From: Betaproteobacteria bacterium
GTDB taxonomy: Bacteria; Pseudomonadota; Gammaproteobacteria; Burkholderiales; Burkholderiaceae
NCBI GenBank assembly: GCA_009921765.1
Contig: RFXC01000113.1
Location: 1-13,380, forward strand
Reading direction: 5' to 3'
Length of the DNA: 13,380 bases
Positions within the stretch are counted from its first letter, which is position 1. Every line of letters begins with the position of its first letter. Below are positions 13,077 through 13,380 of the stretch, in pieces. The notes below the pieces were generated by a model. It saw only the letters and a program-made list of their open reading frames with translations. It ran no database searches and was not told the origin of the DNA. A program made the position numbers and the translations under genes.

Positions 13077-13380
13077 CTAAGCCGCCTCGCCCACACGCTC
13101 CATCAACTCGGCCAGTCCGATCACCTGCGTGCCGTGGCGAATCGGAAAAGTCTCGTTACCGGGATACACCAGATAGCGCTCTTCGATCCGCAGATCATCG
13201 CAGGCAATGGCGAAGCCTTTGCTGAGGCTGGGTGCGCTTGAGCGCTTGATCTCGATGGCGATGTGCGGGCGACCGCCACGGGCTAGCACCAGATCGATCT
13301 CGGCGCCCACATGCGTGCGGTAGCAATAGGCGTCGTGATCGGGCGCGACCGCCAGCAGATTTTCGATGCAAAAGCCCTCG
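13077..13380 (-). CDS. C-terminus of an ATP-binding protein with DUF4143 domain (partial)
   Basis: The minus frame is open from the right edge to a TAG at 13079-13077 and gives the last 100 residues of a larger protein. The pattern GFCIENLLAVAP, YRTHVGAEIDLVLARGG, IAIEIKRSSAPSLSKGF, DDLRIEERYLVYPG and IGLAELM matches the C-terminal part of DUF4143 proteins. These are AAA+ type ATPases whose C-terminal domain resembles a PD-(D/E)xK nuclease fold; the E-I-D and E-I-K motifs visible here fit that. The N-terminal P-loop domain lies outside the window. Cellular role is unknown. The upstream part is not visible, so completeness cannot be judged. Confidence 0.85.
   Translation of the reverse strand, partial: EGFCIENLLAVAPDHDAYCYRTHVGAEIDLVLARGGRPHIAIEIKRSSAPSLSKGFAIACDDLRIEERYLVYPGNETFPIRHGTQVIGLAELMERVGEAA

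Noticed and set aside
1..13380. CRISPR arrays, tRNA or rRNA genes, insertion sequences
   Set aside because: No regularly spaced repeats, cloverleaf-like sequences, rRNA stretches or transposase motifs were seen by reading both strands. A covariance-model search would be the decisive check for RNA genes.

Overview
The window is GC-rich and densely coded, mostly on the + strand up to about 10.6 kb. Product types and codon use suggest a betaproteobacterium, possibly Burkholderiales or a neighbouring order. That placement is inferred from protein style only; no rRNA, tRNA or other taxonomic marker is present.

Region 1 (about 224-3871) is a light-dependent DNA repair cluster. It holds a small four-cysteine DUF2256 protein, an iron-sulfur photolyase of the FeS-BCP/PhrB type (prokaryotic (6-4) photolyase family) with all four cluster cysteines at the expected spacing, a DUF4126 membrane protein, and a second, unrelated photolyase-like protein. 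The second protein starts directly in the FAD-binding domain, lacks the usual N-terminal antenna domain, and carries an unassigned C-terminal module of about 120-150 residues.

Region 2 (3910-8501) is a complete livKHMGF-type ABC importer operon: periplasmic binding protein, two permeases and two ATPases. The genes from livH to livF overlap by 1, 1 and 8 nt. A perfect 11-bp hairpin separates the binding protein from the permeases, and another perfect hairpin closes the operon. A Bcr/CflA-type MFS exporter follows (8535-9767).

Region 3 (about 9800-13380) is accessory DNA built from broken genes and toxin-antitoxin (TA) parts. It contains: the C-terminal lobe of a SPINDLY/OGT-type (GT41) glycosyltransferase without its N-terminal half; an intact HigBA-like module on the minus strand with a palindromic operator and a probably leaderless promoter; two decayed PIN-domain toxin fragments meeting tail to tail; an intact SRPBCC/AHSA1-like protein with its own promoter; an orphan VapB antitoxin whose toxin gene is gone; a DUF433 antitoxin with a DUF5615 toxin cut to 38 codons; and, running off the right edge on the minus strand, the C-terminus of a DUF4143-type ATPase. 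In four separate places a toxin gene is decayed while any adjacent antitoxin gene is intact. This looks like an island where TA modules have arrived, lost their toxins and been overwritten.

No CRISPR array, tRNA, rRNA, insertion sequence or transposase was seen. The most interesting points are the short photolyase-like protein with an extra C-terminal module beside a second photolyase class, and the TA graveyard with its well-formed HigBA control region.
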